Assembly: GCA_035296965.1 (NCBI GenBank)
Contig: DATGZX010000184.1
Location: 1-46,106 of the forward strand
Reading direction: 5' to 3'
Length of the DNA stretch: 46,106 nucleotides
DNA from: DATGZX01 sp035296965
GTDB lineage: Bacteria; Planctomycetota; Planctomycetia; Gemmatales; Gemmataceae
Position numbers and translations under genes: made by a program. The first letter of the stretch is position 1. Every line of letters starts with the position of its first letter. Positions 1 to 8,286 of the stretch are shown here, piece by piece. The notes beneath the pieces are model-generated. The model ran no database searches. It was given only the letters and a program-made list of their open reading frames with translations, and had not been told where the DNA came from.

Positions 1-766
1 CCGCGCGCACCTCGTCGATGGCCTTGTTCATCTTGGCCATGATGTGGTACCGGTCCAGCACGTGTACCGCCTGGCCCGCCTTCTTGGCGATGACTTTCAG
101 GTACGGCCGCCACATATCGCTGCACACGAACTTCAAGGCCGCTGAGCGCGTCTTACCCAGCATGCGGAAAAAGCTCAGCAAGCTCCGCGCCGTTCGCTCC
201 GGAGCGATGTGCAAGAGCCGTCGGCACTTCCCGTCAATCTGGTAGACGAGCGTCAGGTAGTGGTGCCCTTTCTGCCACTGCACCTCGTCGACGCCGATGG
301 CTTCGATGCCGTCCAGGTTGCGATGCGTCAGCCCCCACGCGACCGCCATCTGCACCGAGCGATACACGCTCTGCCAACTCGTGTGAAAGACATTGGCTAC
401 TTGCTGCCAGGCTAACAGCTTGGCCCAGGACGCCAGGAACCACTGGTAGGTCGTGGTCAAGTGGCTCTTGCCCTGGGCCCACGGCAGCCGTTCGACCTTG
501 ACGCCGCAGCGTGGGCAATCGACCCGCCGCGGGGCGTACAGGAAGTACACGGCCAGCGCCCACAGCGGCACGAACTCATAGCGGCGTTTGGGCAGCCGGT
601 CGTAGCCCGGCCCGGCCTGCCCACATCCCGAGCAAAGCGGCCGGCTGTTAGCGCGCTCACGCACCTCCACTTCCAGGACGGAACGTTCGGCACCGGCAAA
701 ACGGACCGTTGCGTACACGAAAGACTTGTGCCACTCGACGCGATTGAGGATAGTCTGGAGTTGCAT
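1..766 (-). CDS. ISL3-family transposase, 3' part cut by window edge
   Basis: Reading the minus strand from an ATG at 766-764 gives an unbroken frame to the left edge, about 255 residues. It begins MQLQTILNRVEWHKSFVYA, a typical ISL3 opening. A zinc-ribbon-like pair of cysteine motifs follows (CSGCG, then CPRCG after the YAPRRVDC segment). Next come an HTH-like stretch ending in VFHTSWQSVYRSV, the DDE-type element AIGVDEVQWQKGHHYLTLVYQ, then FVCSDMWRPYL and HVLDRYHIMAKMNKAIDEVR. These are recognisable ISL3 transposase landmarks, including the first two catalytic Asp. ISL3 transposases are usually over 400 residues, so the C-terminal half lies outside the window. I could not define the terminal inverted repeat upstream of 766. 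Family assignment is confident; whether the element is intact cannot be judged. Confidence 0.85.
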   Translation of the reverse strand, partial: MQLQTILNRVEWHKSFVYATVRFAGAERSVLEVEVRERANSRPLCSGCGQAGPGYDRLPKRRYEFVPLWALAVYFLYAPRRVDCPRCGVKVERLPWAQGKSHLTTTYQWFLASWAKLLAWQQVANVFHTSWQSVYRSVQMAVAWGLTHRNLDGIEAIGVDEVQWQKGHHYLTLVYQIDGKCRRLLHIAPERTARSLLSFFRMLGKTRSAALKFVCSDMWRPYLKVIAKKAGQAVHVLDRYHIMAKMNKAIDEVRA

Positions 767-1330
767 CCTGTCTTGCCCTCGGCGGATGGTTGCTGTGCAA
801 ACTCCATCCATACCGAAAAACAAGGCAGGATGCACTCCTGTGGTATCGCCGGCACGTGCCCCTTTGGGGCGACACCCGGAACAGAAAAGAGGGAAGGAGG
901 GTGGGGGGCCTGGGGGGCGGGAAACTGGGGCCGCTGGTTCTGTCACCCAGGGCTTCACCCCTGGAAAGAACCCACGAATTCTGGTGAAGACCCGGAAATA
1001 TAGATGCGGTCCATTTGTGCTGCTGACGACACTGGACGCGGTAGATCGGCAGCATGCCCATGCAAGCAACCAGCGGTACACTCTCCGCTCGCCGTAAGCA
1101 TTCCATCCCTGATGCGCGCCGGTGCGTCACGTTGCAGAAACATTCGACTCGAACCCTCCACGATGCGAATTGTTAGAAACCCCCGGTACCCACGTGAGGG
1201 TTTCCCCCCTGTCCGCGAGTCGCTACACAGGTTGACCTCAAATACTCCGGACAGAATCGGGCAAAAATCACTCATTTACCCTTGATTTTCAAACCTCCGG
1301 CCTTACCATACGAGGCAGAGCATGCAAGAG

Positions 1331-1490
1331 TGACCCAGAAGGGTCCGGCAACCGGGCACGGAGATGCCAACGGTGCCTTGAGGGCAAGCCCCTCGATGCG
1401 CGGAAACTGAGTTTCCGAAAAACGATCTCCGCCTGGGACTAGATTCAACGGCCATCGCATGCTTGTCGTGCGGTGGCCTTTTTTTTGTTT
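1331..1490 (+). ncRNA. candidate structured small RNA ending in a terminator
   Basis: Five hairpins stand in a row on the plus strand with almost no spacing. They are gaccc/gggtc (1332-1344), ggcac/gtgcc (1355-1376), gaggg/ccctc (1380-1394), cggaaac/gtttccg (1401-1417) and the terminator stem (1450-1478) followed by eight T. No coding frame runs into the terminator, so it probably ends a non-coding transcript. The hairpins do not match the conserved cores I know for RNase P RNA, tmRNA, SRP RNA, 6S RNA or the common riboswitches. The 5' end is not defined and may lie upstream of 1300. The structure is visible; that it is a transcribed RNA is inference. Confidence 0.4.
1450..1490 (+). terminator. 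strong rho-independent terminator
   Basis: A 10-bp stem, ggccatcgca (1450-1459) with tgcggtggcc (1469-1478, one G-U pair), closes a 9-nt loop. It is followed directly by eight T (1479-1486) and more T after one G. It reads as a terminator on the plus strand only. No protein gene ends upstream, which is the main reason to suspect a small RNA here. Confidence 0.8.
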
Positions 1491-1869
1491 TAAGGGATGC
1501 TGGCGATTGCCAGCTCAAGGGCAAAGAACGATTGACGGCACACTGCACGGGAGTGATCACAGCCGGAGGTGATATATGAATCTATTCCTGAATTTGCTGT
1601 GCTTTTCTCGATTTTCCTCGGAGGTAGAGCTTTTGCGCTCGACACCTCCTTGGTCTCAGGTTGACTTCAAGCCTTCATTGCCAGCTTGGACACGGGGTGA
1701 CTACACGAGTTCGACACCGCCTTGCTCTCAGGTTGGCTGGAATGCACTTATGCGTGATCGAGGGTCTTCTAAAGAGTAGCCCTAAACCTGCTGGCCCGCG
1801 AGTTTGGGCGACTGACAGCGATGCAAGGACATTCGACGATCGAAATACGGTTAGAGGCAGTGGCAATCA

Positions 1870-2640
1870 ATGGGCGACATACGACCGAAAGACCAAGCAG
1901 AGATCCGGCCAGGAGAAGCTCAAGCTGGAGTTTCGTCTGAGAGCCCTGGGCCGCCAAACAGTGACCGGTTTATCCGGGCTTCCGAGCCTTTCAGCCTGAT
2001 TTTCGTTCCTGCCGTTCCAATACCCTCACCCCGCACTTCAAGCATGTCCGCCCCATGGGTTGGGGCCTTGGGTGGCGAAATTGAAGTTGACATCGATGAT
2101 CCCGCCCGGCCGGTCACTCTGATTGATTTCACTCGCAGACCGATCACTGACGACGATCTGGCCAATCTCAAAGAACTGACAAGCCTCCAAACTTTGGAGC
2201 TCGGGGATACGCCGATCACCGACGCCACTCTCGGTCACCTGAACGATCTGACCGGCCTGCGCGTCTTGTGCCTCACAGGAACCCGCATTTCGGACGCCGG
2301 GTTAGTCCATCTCCGGGCATTAACCAACCTTCATGAGCTAGAACTTATCCGAACAGAGGTAACCGACGCCGGTCTCGCCTATCTCCAAAACCTGAAAGGA
2401 CTGCACACCCTCGGCCTTTCCCTAACCAGAGTCAGCGACACCGGACTTCGCTACCTCCGCGAATTGGCCAACCTTGAGTGGCTCGATCTCATGGGGACGA
2501 ACGTCACTCACCAAGGTGTGCATGAGTTACAAAAGGCAATACCAAAATTGTACGTCCCCTGGCTGAGCCTTGCGAGCCTCGGCGTGGACGTTTACCGAGT
2601 TGCAAAAGGCGATACCAAGATTGTACCTCCCCTGGCGTAA
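1870..2640 (+). CDS. leucine-rich repeat protein with rearranged 3' end
   Basis: A 256-residue frame. From about residue 87 it carries five to six 24-residue leucine-rich repeats of the planctomycete type (units such as ITDATLGHLNDLTGLRVL and VTDAGLAYLQNLKGLHTL). These form short beta-alpha solenoids used for protein binding; the partner is unknown. The first 60 or so residues have no repeat character and no signal peptide. ATG 1870 has only a weak agagg upstream, and ATG 2044 is an alternative that would start just before the repeats. The 3' end holds a 40-nt near-duplicate (2524-2563 and 2597-2636) spaced 73 nt apart. This throws the second copy out of frame, so the last roughly 30 residues are not LRR. 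It may be a decaying copy of a larger LRR protein. Confidence 0.6.
   Translation: MGDIRPKDQAEIRPGEAQAGVSSESPGPPNSDRFIRASEPFSLIFVPAVPIPSPRTSSMSAPWVGALGGEIEVDIDDPARPVTLIDFTRRPITDDDLANLKELTSLQTLELGDTPITDATLGHLNDLTGLRVLCLTGTRISDAGLVHLRALTNLHELELIRTEVTDAGLAYLQNLKGLHTLGLSLTRVSDTGLRYLRELANLEWLDLMGTNVTHQGVHELQKAIPKLYVPWLSLASLGVDVYRVAKGDTKIVPPLA
2524..2636 (+). repeat. 73-bp tandem duplication inside the LRR gene
   Basis: The 40-nt stretches 2524-2563 and 2597-2636 match at 36 of 40 positions, both running gagtt.caaaaggc through cccctggc. Their 73-nt spacing is one more than a 72-nt LRR codon unit. The second copy is therefore read in another frame (encoding RVAKGDTKIVPP instead of ELQKAIPKLYVP). Confidence 0.85.
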
Positions 2641-2693
2641 CATTGCCGATGCAAAGGGCACGGGACAATTCCCATGAGTCAGGGCGACCTACC

Positions 2694-5090
2694 ATGACCG
2701 ATCATACCACGAACCACTTGCTCACCGATCTTGTCTATGGAGAAGTACCAGCCAAGGTGGGCAGATCGACCCATGCCGAAGGCGACGCGGATGTGCCCAG
2801 GGTAGACAAGACCCTGGTCTTAATTCCTCGTGACAAGGCTCTTGAGCTTGCGGGCACTTGGCATGCTCTTGCGACATCATCCACGTGGGGCGAATTCCGG
2901 TCCTTAGTTTCTGCCAAACGATACGAAGAAGTCGTTAACCTGTGCAGAAATCCTCCTCAGTGCGATGAAGATCCATTTCCAGGTTGTGACATTCCGACGG
3001 TAGAGCACGATGGTTATCCCGAAAACGCCTCGCAGGAAATGCTTAAGTGGGTTCCCAAAGAAATTATTGATGCGCCCTACAGTGAAACTCGCGAGTCAAG
3101 CTACTATGGCGACTTTCTGGTGCTTGACCCGAGGCATAAGGAGCAGATTCTTGCGGTCTTTCGATCTGCAGGCTTCGACTGCACCGAAGATCAAGATCTT
3201 GTCCTAAGAGCGACGGGAAATGCGGTTCCAACGAGGCAAGAAGGTTCCATCCCTTACTTGATTAAAGCCGTCACCTCAAAGGGGACATATGGTCCTGAGA
3301 ATGCGGTTGCTGACTTGCAGGAGCTCGGGGAAAAAGCGATCCGAGCGCTCCACGAGGCGCTGAAGGACAAAAAGGACGCTGTCCGTAAAGGGGTTGCTTG
3401 GGCTTTGGGAGAGATCCGCCCCGCGACCGAGGCTACTGTCATGGCGCTGGGGGAGGCGCTAAAGGACGAGTGCGAAGATGTTGCCGCGATGGCAAGCAAT
3501 GCTCTGGGAAGTATTGGTGCAGCGGCCAGGGACGCAGTTCCTGCGCTCACTGAAGCTTTGAAGGACAAACGTGACAAAGTACGGGAACAGGCTTGCTGTG
3601 CGCTGGGGAACATCGGCCAGGAGAGCGACTCTGTAGTCCCAGTGCTGATCGAGGCGTTGAAAGACCACTCCAGCTGGGTGCGAGCGAGTGCGACACGGGC
3701 CTTGGGTCAACTTGGCCAGAGAGCGGCAGCTCCCATCCCAGCTTTGGTGGATCAACTTAAGCATAGTAGTGGCAATATTGACGATCTCGCCGAAGCTCTA
3801 GGTCGAATCGGCGACGTTGGGGTTATCGGTCTTACAAGAGCCCTGACGGATGAAAGCGAAGTAGTCCGGCAGCGGGCGGTGCATGCATTAGGACAGCTTG
3901 GGCCGAAAGCCAAGAATGCGGTCCCTTCTCTCATCCAGGCATTAAGCGATAAGAATGAAGAGGTCCGCAAGAGTGCGGTAAATGCTCTGCGACGGATAGG
4001 TCTGGAGAGCAAGCTGGTAGTTGAGCCCCTAGTTCAAGTTCTCAAGGACAAGCACTGGCAAGTGCGTCTGGAGGCTCTGGAGGCCCTCGTGGAGATTCCC
4101 GCCGGGAATCAAGTCGCGCGTCGGTTCCTTATCGAGGCGCTAAAGGACAGCGAATTCCAGGTCAGCCGTTTTGCCGCGCTAAACCTAGCCGAGATAGCCC
4201 CGGAAGCACACGAAGCGATTCCCGCCTTGATCGAGCTTATGAAAGAAGACCTCCGAGCGGCCGTGAGCGCCTTGTGGAAGATAGGCCCCAAAGGTAGAGC
4301 CGCCGCGCCGGCCATAACCGAGTTTCAGTCGCGCCTTGAGGCCGTGTTCGTCGACAAGCCGGGTCCGGCTCCGAAATCCGGTCGCGTACTTGTCCCTTCT
4401 GAGGAAGTTTCTGTCACAAGCCTCTTCGATGATTCCGAGTTGAAAGACGGCGATGACGATGCCTCTGAGAACGGTGCTGAGAATTGGGGCGAGATTATGA
4501 TGGAATTACTGAGCGGCGACGAAACCTGGCTTGTCTATTGTGGGAACCCCGACAGCATGGCAAGTGGTATGTGGGGGCTTAAGCAATTTGAGCTAGGAGG
4601 ACGCGGATACATCTATCATCAACCTGACCCTGACGCCTGGTCCGACATGGGTTTTCTGATTCTTTCCGCTTGGGAACCCTTCGAGGACAAAGAGGTCTTT
4701 TCGGCGTGCTTCGTCGATACCTACACAGAAGTATGGGAGGCATTCGGCCTCCCTCCTTACTTTGCCGGTGAGGCTTGGGGGTCACCTTATATGGCTAAAG
4801 CAATCTTCCTCATTCTGCATTCGAAGCCCGACATGTGGAGTAAGGTTATTGAAGTTCTGCGGAAACGGTGGTCAAAAGACTTCACGTCGCAGGACGAGAT
4901 CGCCACCTTTGCTCGTGCGGCGCGGTCAACGGTCGATCATATTCTGGGTCTCCTTCAGGATGACCCCGATGACCTTGAGCACCGGGCCCGGCAACGCGAC
5001 CTGAGCCAGGAAGAGCAGCGAGTTGTGGTGGGGATTTATTACTACATCCTCGATAGCGCGAGGCCCAGGCCCGATTTGTCGCCGGAGTAG
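2694..5090 (+). CDS. HEAT-repeat protein with unrecognised C-terminal domain
   Basis: About 798 residues from ATG 2694, which follows an aggg 10 nt upstream; a TTG start at 2643 in the same frame would add 17 residues. Residues about 195-545 form roughly ten HEAT/PBS-type repeats of 31-37 residues. Each has the pattern A(V)PAL.EALKDK...VR..A..ALG.IG, giving an alpha-solenoid scaffold. An acidic linker follows (DDSELKDGDDDASEN). The C-terminal 200 residues are rich in Trp and Tyr (MWGLKQFELGGRGYIYHQPD, then WEAFGLPPYF) and match no domain I know. The N-terminal 190 residues are also unrecognised. No signal peptide or membrane segment is seen, so it is probably cytosolic. It lies 53 nt after the LRR gene on the same strand, so both repeat proteins could be co-transcribed. 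Function is unknown; a scaffold is the safe guess. Confidence 0.8.
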   Translation: MTDHTTNHLLTDLVYGEVPAKVGRSTHAEGDADVPRVDKTLVLIPRDKALELAGTWHALATSSTWGEFRSLVSAKRYEEVVNLCRNPPQCDEDPFPGCDIPTVEHDGYPENASQEMLKWVPKEIIDAPYSETRESSYYGDFLVLDPRHKEQILAVFRSAGFDCTEDQDLVLRATGNAVPTRQEGSIPYLIKAVTSKGTYGPENAVADLQELGEKAIRALHEALKDKKDAVRKGVAWALGEIRPATEATVMALGEALKDECEDVAAMASNALGSIGAAARDAVPALTEALKDKRDKVREQACCALGNIGQESDSVVPVLIEALKDHSSWVRASATRALGQLGQRAAAPIPALVDQLKHSSGNIDDLAEALGRIGDVGVIGLTRALTDESEVVRQRAVHALGQLGPKAKNAVPSLIQALSDKNEEVRKSAVNALRRIGLESKLVVEPLVQVLKDKHWQVRLEALEALVEIPAGNQVARRFLIEALKDSEFQVSRFAALNLAEIAPEAHEAIPALIELMKEDLRAAVSALWKIGPKGRAAAPAITEFQSRLEAVFVDKPGPAPKSGRVLVPSEEVSVTSLFDDSELKDGDDDASENGAENWGEIMMELLSGDETWLVYCGNPDSMASGMWGLKQFELGGRGYIYHQPDPDAWSDMGFLILSAWEPFEDKEVFSACFVDTYTEVWEAFGLPPYFAGEAWGSPYMAKAIFLILHSKPDMWSKVIEVLRKRWSKDFTSQDEIATFARAARSTVDHILGLLQDDPDDLEHRARQRDLSQEEQRVVVGIYYYILDSARPRPDLSPE

Positions 5091-5336
5091 GCCACCAGGG
5101 TTGGGTTGGGATGACCTTGCTGGCGATCTAGCCTGTCTAACTGGAGTTTGATTGCCATCGGATTCGCCAGCCATGGCGAAGACGTGACGAATCAGGCGGA
5201 CAACGCGTTATCTGGGTAGCACTTACCCATATTCGCCACATCGAATGGACCGATATGAAGAGCGAGACGGTTATCGAGTTTGCAGGCCAGATCATGGGCT
5301 GTGGCCGCGGCGGATGGTCTCTTGCCAAGCGAACGC

Positions 5337-5343
5337 AAAGGAG
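5337..5343 (+). promoter_or_regulatory. Shine-Dalgarno site that sets the metK start
   Basis: aaaggag lies 8 nt before a GTG at 5352-5354. This supports GTG 5352 over the ATG at 5280, which would add 24 residues with no counterpart in SAM synthetases. Confidence 0.7.
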
Positions 5344-5351
5344 TCTACAAA

Positions 5352-6470
5352 GTGTCCGGAAAGGTCTGCACCTATACCTTTACTTCTGAGTCAGTTTCCG
5401 AAGGACATCCAGACAAGGTCTGTGACTACATGGCCGACAGCGTACTCGATGCTTTCCTCACGGAAGATCCCCATAGCCGGGTTGCTTGCGAGGTACTCTG
5501 CAAAGGCAATCGCGTCGTCCTGGCAGGTGAGATTACTTCCAGGGCCACAATAGACTACGAGCTAGTTGTCCGGCAAGCAATCCGCGAGGTCGGCTACACC
5601 AACCGGGCAGACTCATTCAATGCGGATGGCGTCCAATTCACCGAACTCATTACTGAGCAGGCGGCAGAGATTGCCAAGGGCGTGGATGCCAGCACGAACA
5701 ATTCCGGGGAGCAAGGGGCTGGTGACCAGGGGATCATGTTTGGGTACGCGAGCGACGAGACACCAGAGCTGATGCCGTTGCCCATCCTGTTGGCTCATCG
5801 CCTCACCCGCGGCCTTGCCGACGACCGCAAGATAGGGGCTGTCGGATGGTTGCGTCCCGACGCCAAGACCCAGGTATCCGTGATCTACGAGGGCAATAAA
5901 CCCGTGGCCGTCTCCACGATTCTCGTATCAACACAGCACGCCAGCATAGCAGACCAAGAGACAATTCGCGCCTATGTGCATGATGTGCTCGCTCCACGTG
6001 CTCTCGGTCGGTGGTTTCAGCCCAAGGTCCGGCTGTTGGTCAATCCCACGGGTAGCTTCGTTCAGGGCGGCCCTTCGGCGGATTGCGGAGTGACGGGACG
6101 AAAGATCATCGTCGACAGCTATGGCGGCGCTGCCAGGCATGGGGGCGGTGCCTTCAGCGGGAAGGACCCCTCCAAGGTTGACCGCAGCGGCGCCTATTTC
6201 TGCCGCTATGTCGCACGGCAGGTCATCAAGGAAGGGCTGGCACATCGCGCGGAGATACAGGTCGCTTACGCCATCGGTGTGTCTCAACCAGTGTCCGTCT
6301 GCGTCGATACCTTCGGTACGGGTGACGATCAAGTCGCAGCGGACTTCGTGAGCCGATTCGATTTCCGCCCGGCTGCCATCGTCGAGAAGCTGGACCTCTT
6401 CCGCCCGATCTACCGGCAGACTACCAACTATGGCCACTTCGGTCGGCCAGAACTTGCTTGGGAACGGTAA
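5352..6470 (+). CDS. metK: S-adenosylmethionine synthetase
   Basis: Makes S-adenosylmethionine from methionine and ATP, the main cellular methyl donor; cytosolic tetramer. From GTG 5352 the protein has 372 residues, close to the usual 380-400. All family signatures are present: TSESVSEGHPDKVCD near residues 11-25 with the catalytic His, GAGDQGIMFGYA near 112-123 (ATP and metal site), and GGGAFSGKDPSKVDRSGAY near 249-267 (phosphate-binding loop). The tail is NYGHFGRPELAWER. The gene stands alone between the HEAT-repeat gene and a repeat block, without ahcY or metF beside it. I looked for a SAM riboswitch in 5091-5351 and did not see a recognisable core. Assignment is near certain. Confidence 0.96.
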   Translation: MSGKVCTYTFTSESVSEGHPDKVCDYMADSVLDAFLTEDPHSRVACEVLCKGNRVVLAGEITSRATIDYELVVRQAIREVGYTNRADSFNADGVQFTELITEQAAEIAKGVDASTNNSGEQGAGDQGIMFGYASDETPELMPLPILLAHRLTRGLADDRKIGAVGWLRPDAKTQVSVIYEGNKPVAVSTILVSTQHASIADQETIRAYVHDVLAPRALGRWFQPKVRLLVNPTGSFVQGGPSADCGVTGRKIIVDSYGGAARHGGGAFSGKDPSKVDRSGAYFCRYVARQVIKEGLAHRAEIQVAYAIGVSQPVSVCVDTFGTGDDQVAADFVSRFDFRPAAIVEKLDLFRPIYRQTTNYGHFGRPELAWER

Positions 6471-6517
6471 ATGCTCGCTGTCTTACGTGCTCCTGCGACG
6501 GGTGGCCAAGGCAGTTT

Positions 6518-6588
6518 GTGTGGCCGGGGCTGGAGTCTTCGGAAGCCCATAGGCACCAAGTTAAGCGGAGGTGTGGCCGGGGCTGGAG
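6518..6588 (+). repeat. 17-bp direct repeat, two copies 54 bp apart
   Basis: tgtggccggggctggag occurs at 6518-6534 and 6572-6588. Each copy runs on into a related ..tcCGGAAGCCC segment, so each unit can fold through ggggct...aagcccc. It lies directly downstream of metK. Confidence 0.75.
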
Positions 6589-6702
6589 GTACTCCGGAAG
6601 CCCCGGTGGAGCAGACGGCGACCATGCATTCTAAAGGACTGTGCATGACTGAGCAGCATAATTTGTACGAGGAGCCATGTCGGAATCTGCACCAATAGAT
6701 CC

Positions 6703-6914
6703 TTACGCCGTAGGCGTTGCAGCCCAAAGCCCGGCGTCGCGGCAGCGCACGCCGGGAAGCAACGCAAGCCCCTTCCTCTACTCCGAAGGAGTTGCAGCAT
6801 GAGCCAAATTGCCTGTCGCTCCAACTCCTTCGGAGTAGACATCCCCGAGAAAATGTATTACCCGGAGTGCGCTACCGCGACTCCGGGCTTGGCGCTGCAA
6901 CGCCTACGGCGTAA
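6703..6914. repeat. 212-bp mirrored palindrome built of six hairpins
   Basis: Three nested inverted-repeat pairs share one centre near 6808. The outer pair is 6703-6722 with 6895-6914 (20 of 20). The middle pair is 6729-6756 with 6861-6888 (25 of 28). The inner pair is 6778-6794 with 6822-6838 (17 of 17). Each arm is also a hairpin by itself: acgcc/ggcgt, cccggcgt/acgccggg and ctcc/ggag. Two of the three mismatches in the middle pair compensate each other inside the local hairpin (C-G in one arm, A-T in the other). The outer and inner arms are variants of one 18-nt unit ending in gttgcag. This looks like a REP-type composite element. Confidence 0.85.
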
Positions 6915-7132
6915 TGGGCGACCGGACTCCGGGCCGACACCAATGGGCCGAACGCTGGTATACGCCCTTCACTGCAAGAGCACGCACGGCGATCTAGAGT
7001 GCGCGACGAAATGATGGCAAAGTCGGCTGACTTCTCGTTGAAATGAGTCGCAACGGGGAGAGGCTGGATTGTCTCGCACGAAATCTTGATGCAGCTAAAA
7101 AACCGAGAACTGCCCCTTCACGAGCACAGTCC

Positions 7133-7587
7133 GTAGGGTGCGTCAAGCGTACTCGCGCCGACGCACCATTCCCAGGGCGGTGTTATCGCGTCGGTTTCAA
7201 TCCATAGCGAGAACAAGACGGGCGTCTGCGAGTAATCGAAGGTGCATCGTGAAGAGGCAAGAGGGAGCGGTGCGGTGCTCGTTGCTTGGCAAGGTGCGTC
7301 GGCGCGAGTACGTTTGACGCGCCCTGCTGCTCCGCACAGATTGGACAGCTACATGACCAAGCGGCCCAGCCCTGAGAGAAAGAATGAAGATGAAGAGTAA
7401 GATTTGGAAGAAGATTATGAGCAGGAGCATGAGAAAGAGCATGATTCAATAGCCGGCGCAGGCATGACATCCTGCTCTTAATCTGGATCTTGCTCTTCAT
7501 CCTCTTCGTAATCGTACTCTTCCTCCTAACTCTTGCTCTTCCTTCGAAGCATGGTGCGTCGGCGCGAGTACGCTTGACACGCCCTAT
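7133..7587. repeat. three-copy 35-bp repeat framing purine/pyrimidine arms
   Basis: A 35-bp unit starting gtagggtgcgtcaagcgt lies at 7133-7167, with two reverse-oriented copies at 7293-7327 and 7553-7587 (3 mismatches each against the reverse complement of the first). Between the last two, the plus strand is purine-rich at 7374-7444 (gaagatgaagag, gagcaggagcatgag) and pyrimidine-rich at 7470-7542 (cttgctcttcatcctcttc), forming an imperfect large hairpin. The outer copies make terminal inverted repeats, so the block resembles a non-autonomous mobile element or a REP cluster. Confidence 0.65.
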
Positions 7588-7841
7588 TGCTGGACGGCAT
7601 TCCCATCCCCGGCGTTTATCCTACCAATGGGACGTGAATAATGGCACAACTCTCCTCGGCTGCGGTTTCACCTGCGCCTTGCTGGATCTACAATTAGGTC
7701 CTCGGGATGCCGGGAGATGATCTCGGCGTGCGAGTTTGTTGCCCTCGATGTCAGGAAAACGCAGCTCGACGAGAGTTGCAAGGATGCAGAGGCAGATATG
7801 CACTCTTTACGCAATGCTAGGCGAGGGACAGGAAATAATCT

Positions 7842-8168
7842 CCCCTCACCCTCGACCCGTCTCTCCGGAGTACCGGGGCGAGGGGAGAACAAGCGCTGCC
7901 GCTCCCCTAAAGCGCGGTTTGTCGTCGATAGCGCCACCGGTGAAGGATCGATCCTGGCGGGAAGATCAGCGCGCCCGGTCTACTTGCGGCTTTCCGCTCC
8001 CGAAACGGCTTGTTTTCGGCGCACTTTCGGCGCGCTTGGGAAGAAGCGCTTCTCGGACCAACTCGTTGGGTCAATTGAATTGGGGACGAACGATCCCTGG
8101 CCAAGGCCCCTCACCCCCGACCCCTCTCCCCGGAGTACCGGGGCGAGGGGAGAACAAATGCTGCCGTT
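7842..8168 (+). repeat. 62-bp direct repeat, two copies 265 bp apart
   Basis: Copies at 7842-7903 and 8107-8168 share the frame cccctcaccc.cgaccc, then ccggagtaccggggcgagg, then gaacaa and gctgccg, with few differences. Each can fold through cccctc/gaggggag with an inner ccgg.gtaccgg stem. Repeats of this type are scattered in many planctomycete genomes. Confidence 0.75.
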
Positions 8169-8286
8169 GCCTAGCAAGCTGCCCCAGCATTTTCGTTAGA
8201 GCTTGCTTCCTCGCGAGGCCGATGATGATGTAGTCCCTTTGCACCTCGTGGCGCGAGCGCGCCTGTCTACCAGGGAGAAACCAGGC

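Larger units (their letters stand above)
767..1869. other. gene-free stretch with hairpins
   Basis: No convincing protein-coding frame is seen in these 1.1 kb. Short open frames overlap on both strands with no homology that I recognise. Seen directly: a small inverted repeat around 950-965 (CCAGGG/CCCTGG); a hairpin near 1178-1206 with stem gaaaccc/gggtttc; a chain of hairpins at 1331-1417 leading into a terminator at 1450-1490 (listed separately); and two imperfect direct copies around 1638-1665 and 1711-1738 sharing tcgacacc and ctcaggttg. The left part probably still belongs to the insertion element whose transposase ends at 766. Confidence 0.5.
6471..8286. other. 1.8-kb repeat-rich intergenic block
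   Basis: No believable gene lies between metK and the MMPL transporter. The stretch is instead filled with repeats of at least four kinds, listed separately: a 17-bp direct repeat (6518 and 6572), a mirrored palindrome (6703-6914), three copies of a 35-bp unit with purine/pyrimidine-rich arms (7133-7587), and a 62-bp direct repeat (7842 and 8107). Open frames here are short and low in complexity (for example runs of Lys/Glu/Arg or Leu/Phe from the purine-rich arms) and are rejected as genes. Confidence 0.7.

Noticed and set aside
1303..1560. A minus-strand gene of 85 codons over the terminator region
   Set aside because: It would read through the terminator stem in reverse, has no ribosome site and no similarity.
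5091..5351. A SAM riboswitch in front of metK
   Set aside because: I looked for the conserved cores of SAM-I, SAM-II and SMK-box types and found none; the region has only weak hairpins.
7183..7500. Small proteins encoded by the purine/pyrimidine-rich arms
   Set aside because: The frames are low-complexity products of the GA/CT tracts and overlap in several frames with no ribosome site.
6471..8286. CRISPR array in the repeat block
   Set aside because: The repeats differ from each other, are palindromic and irregularly spaced, and no cas gene is near.
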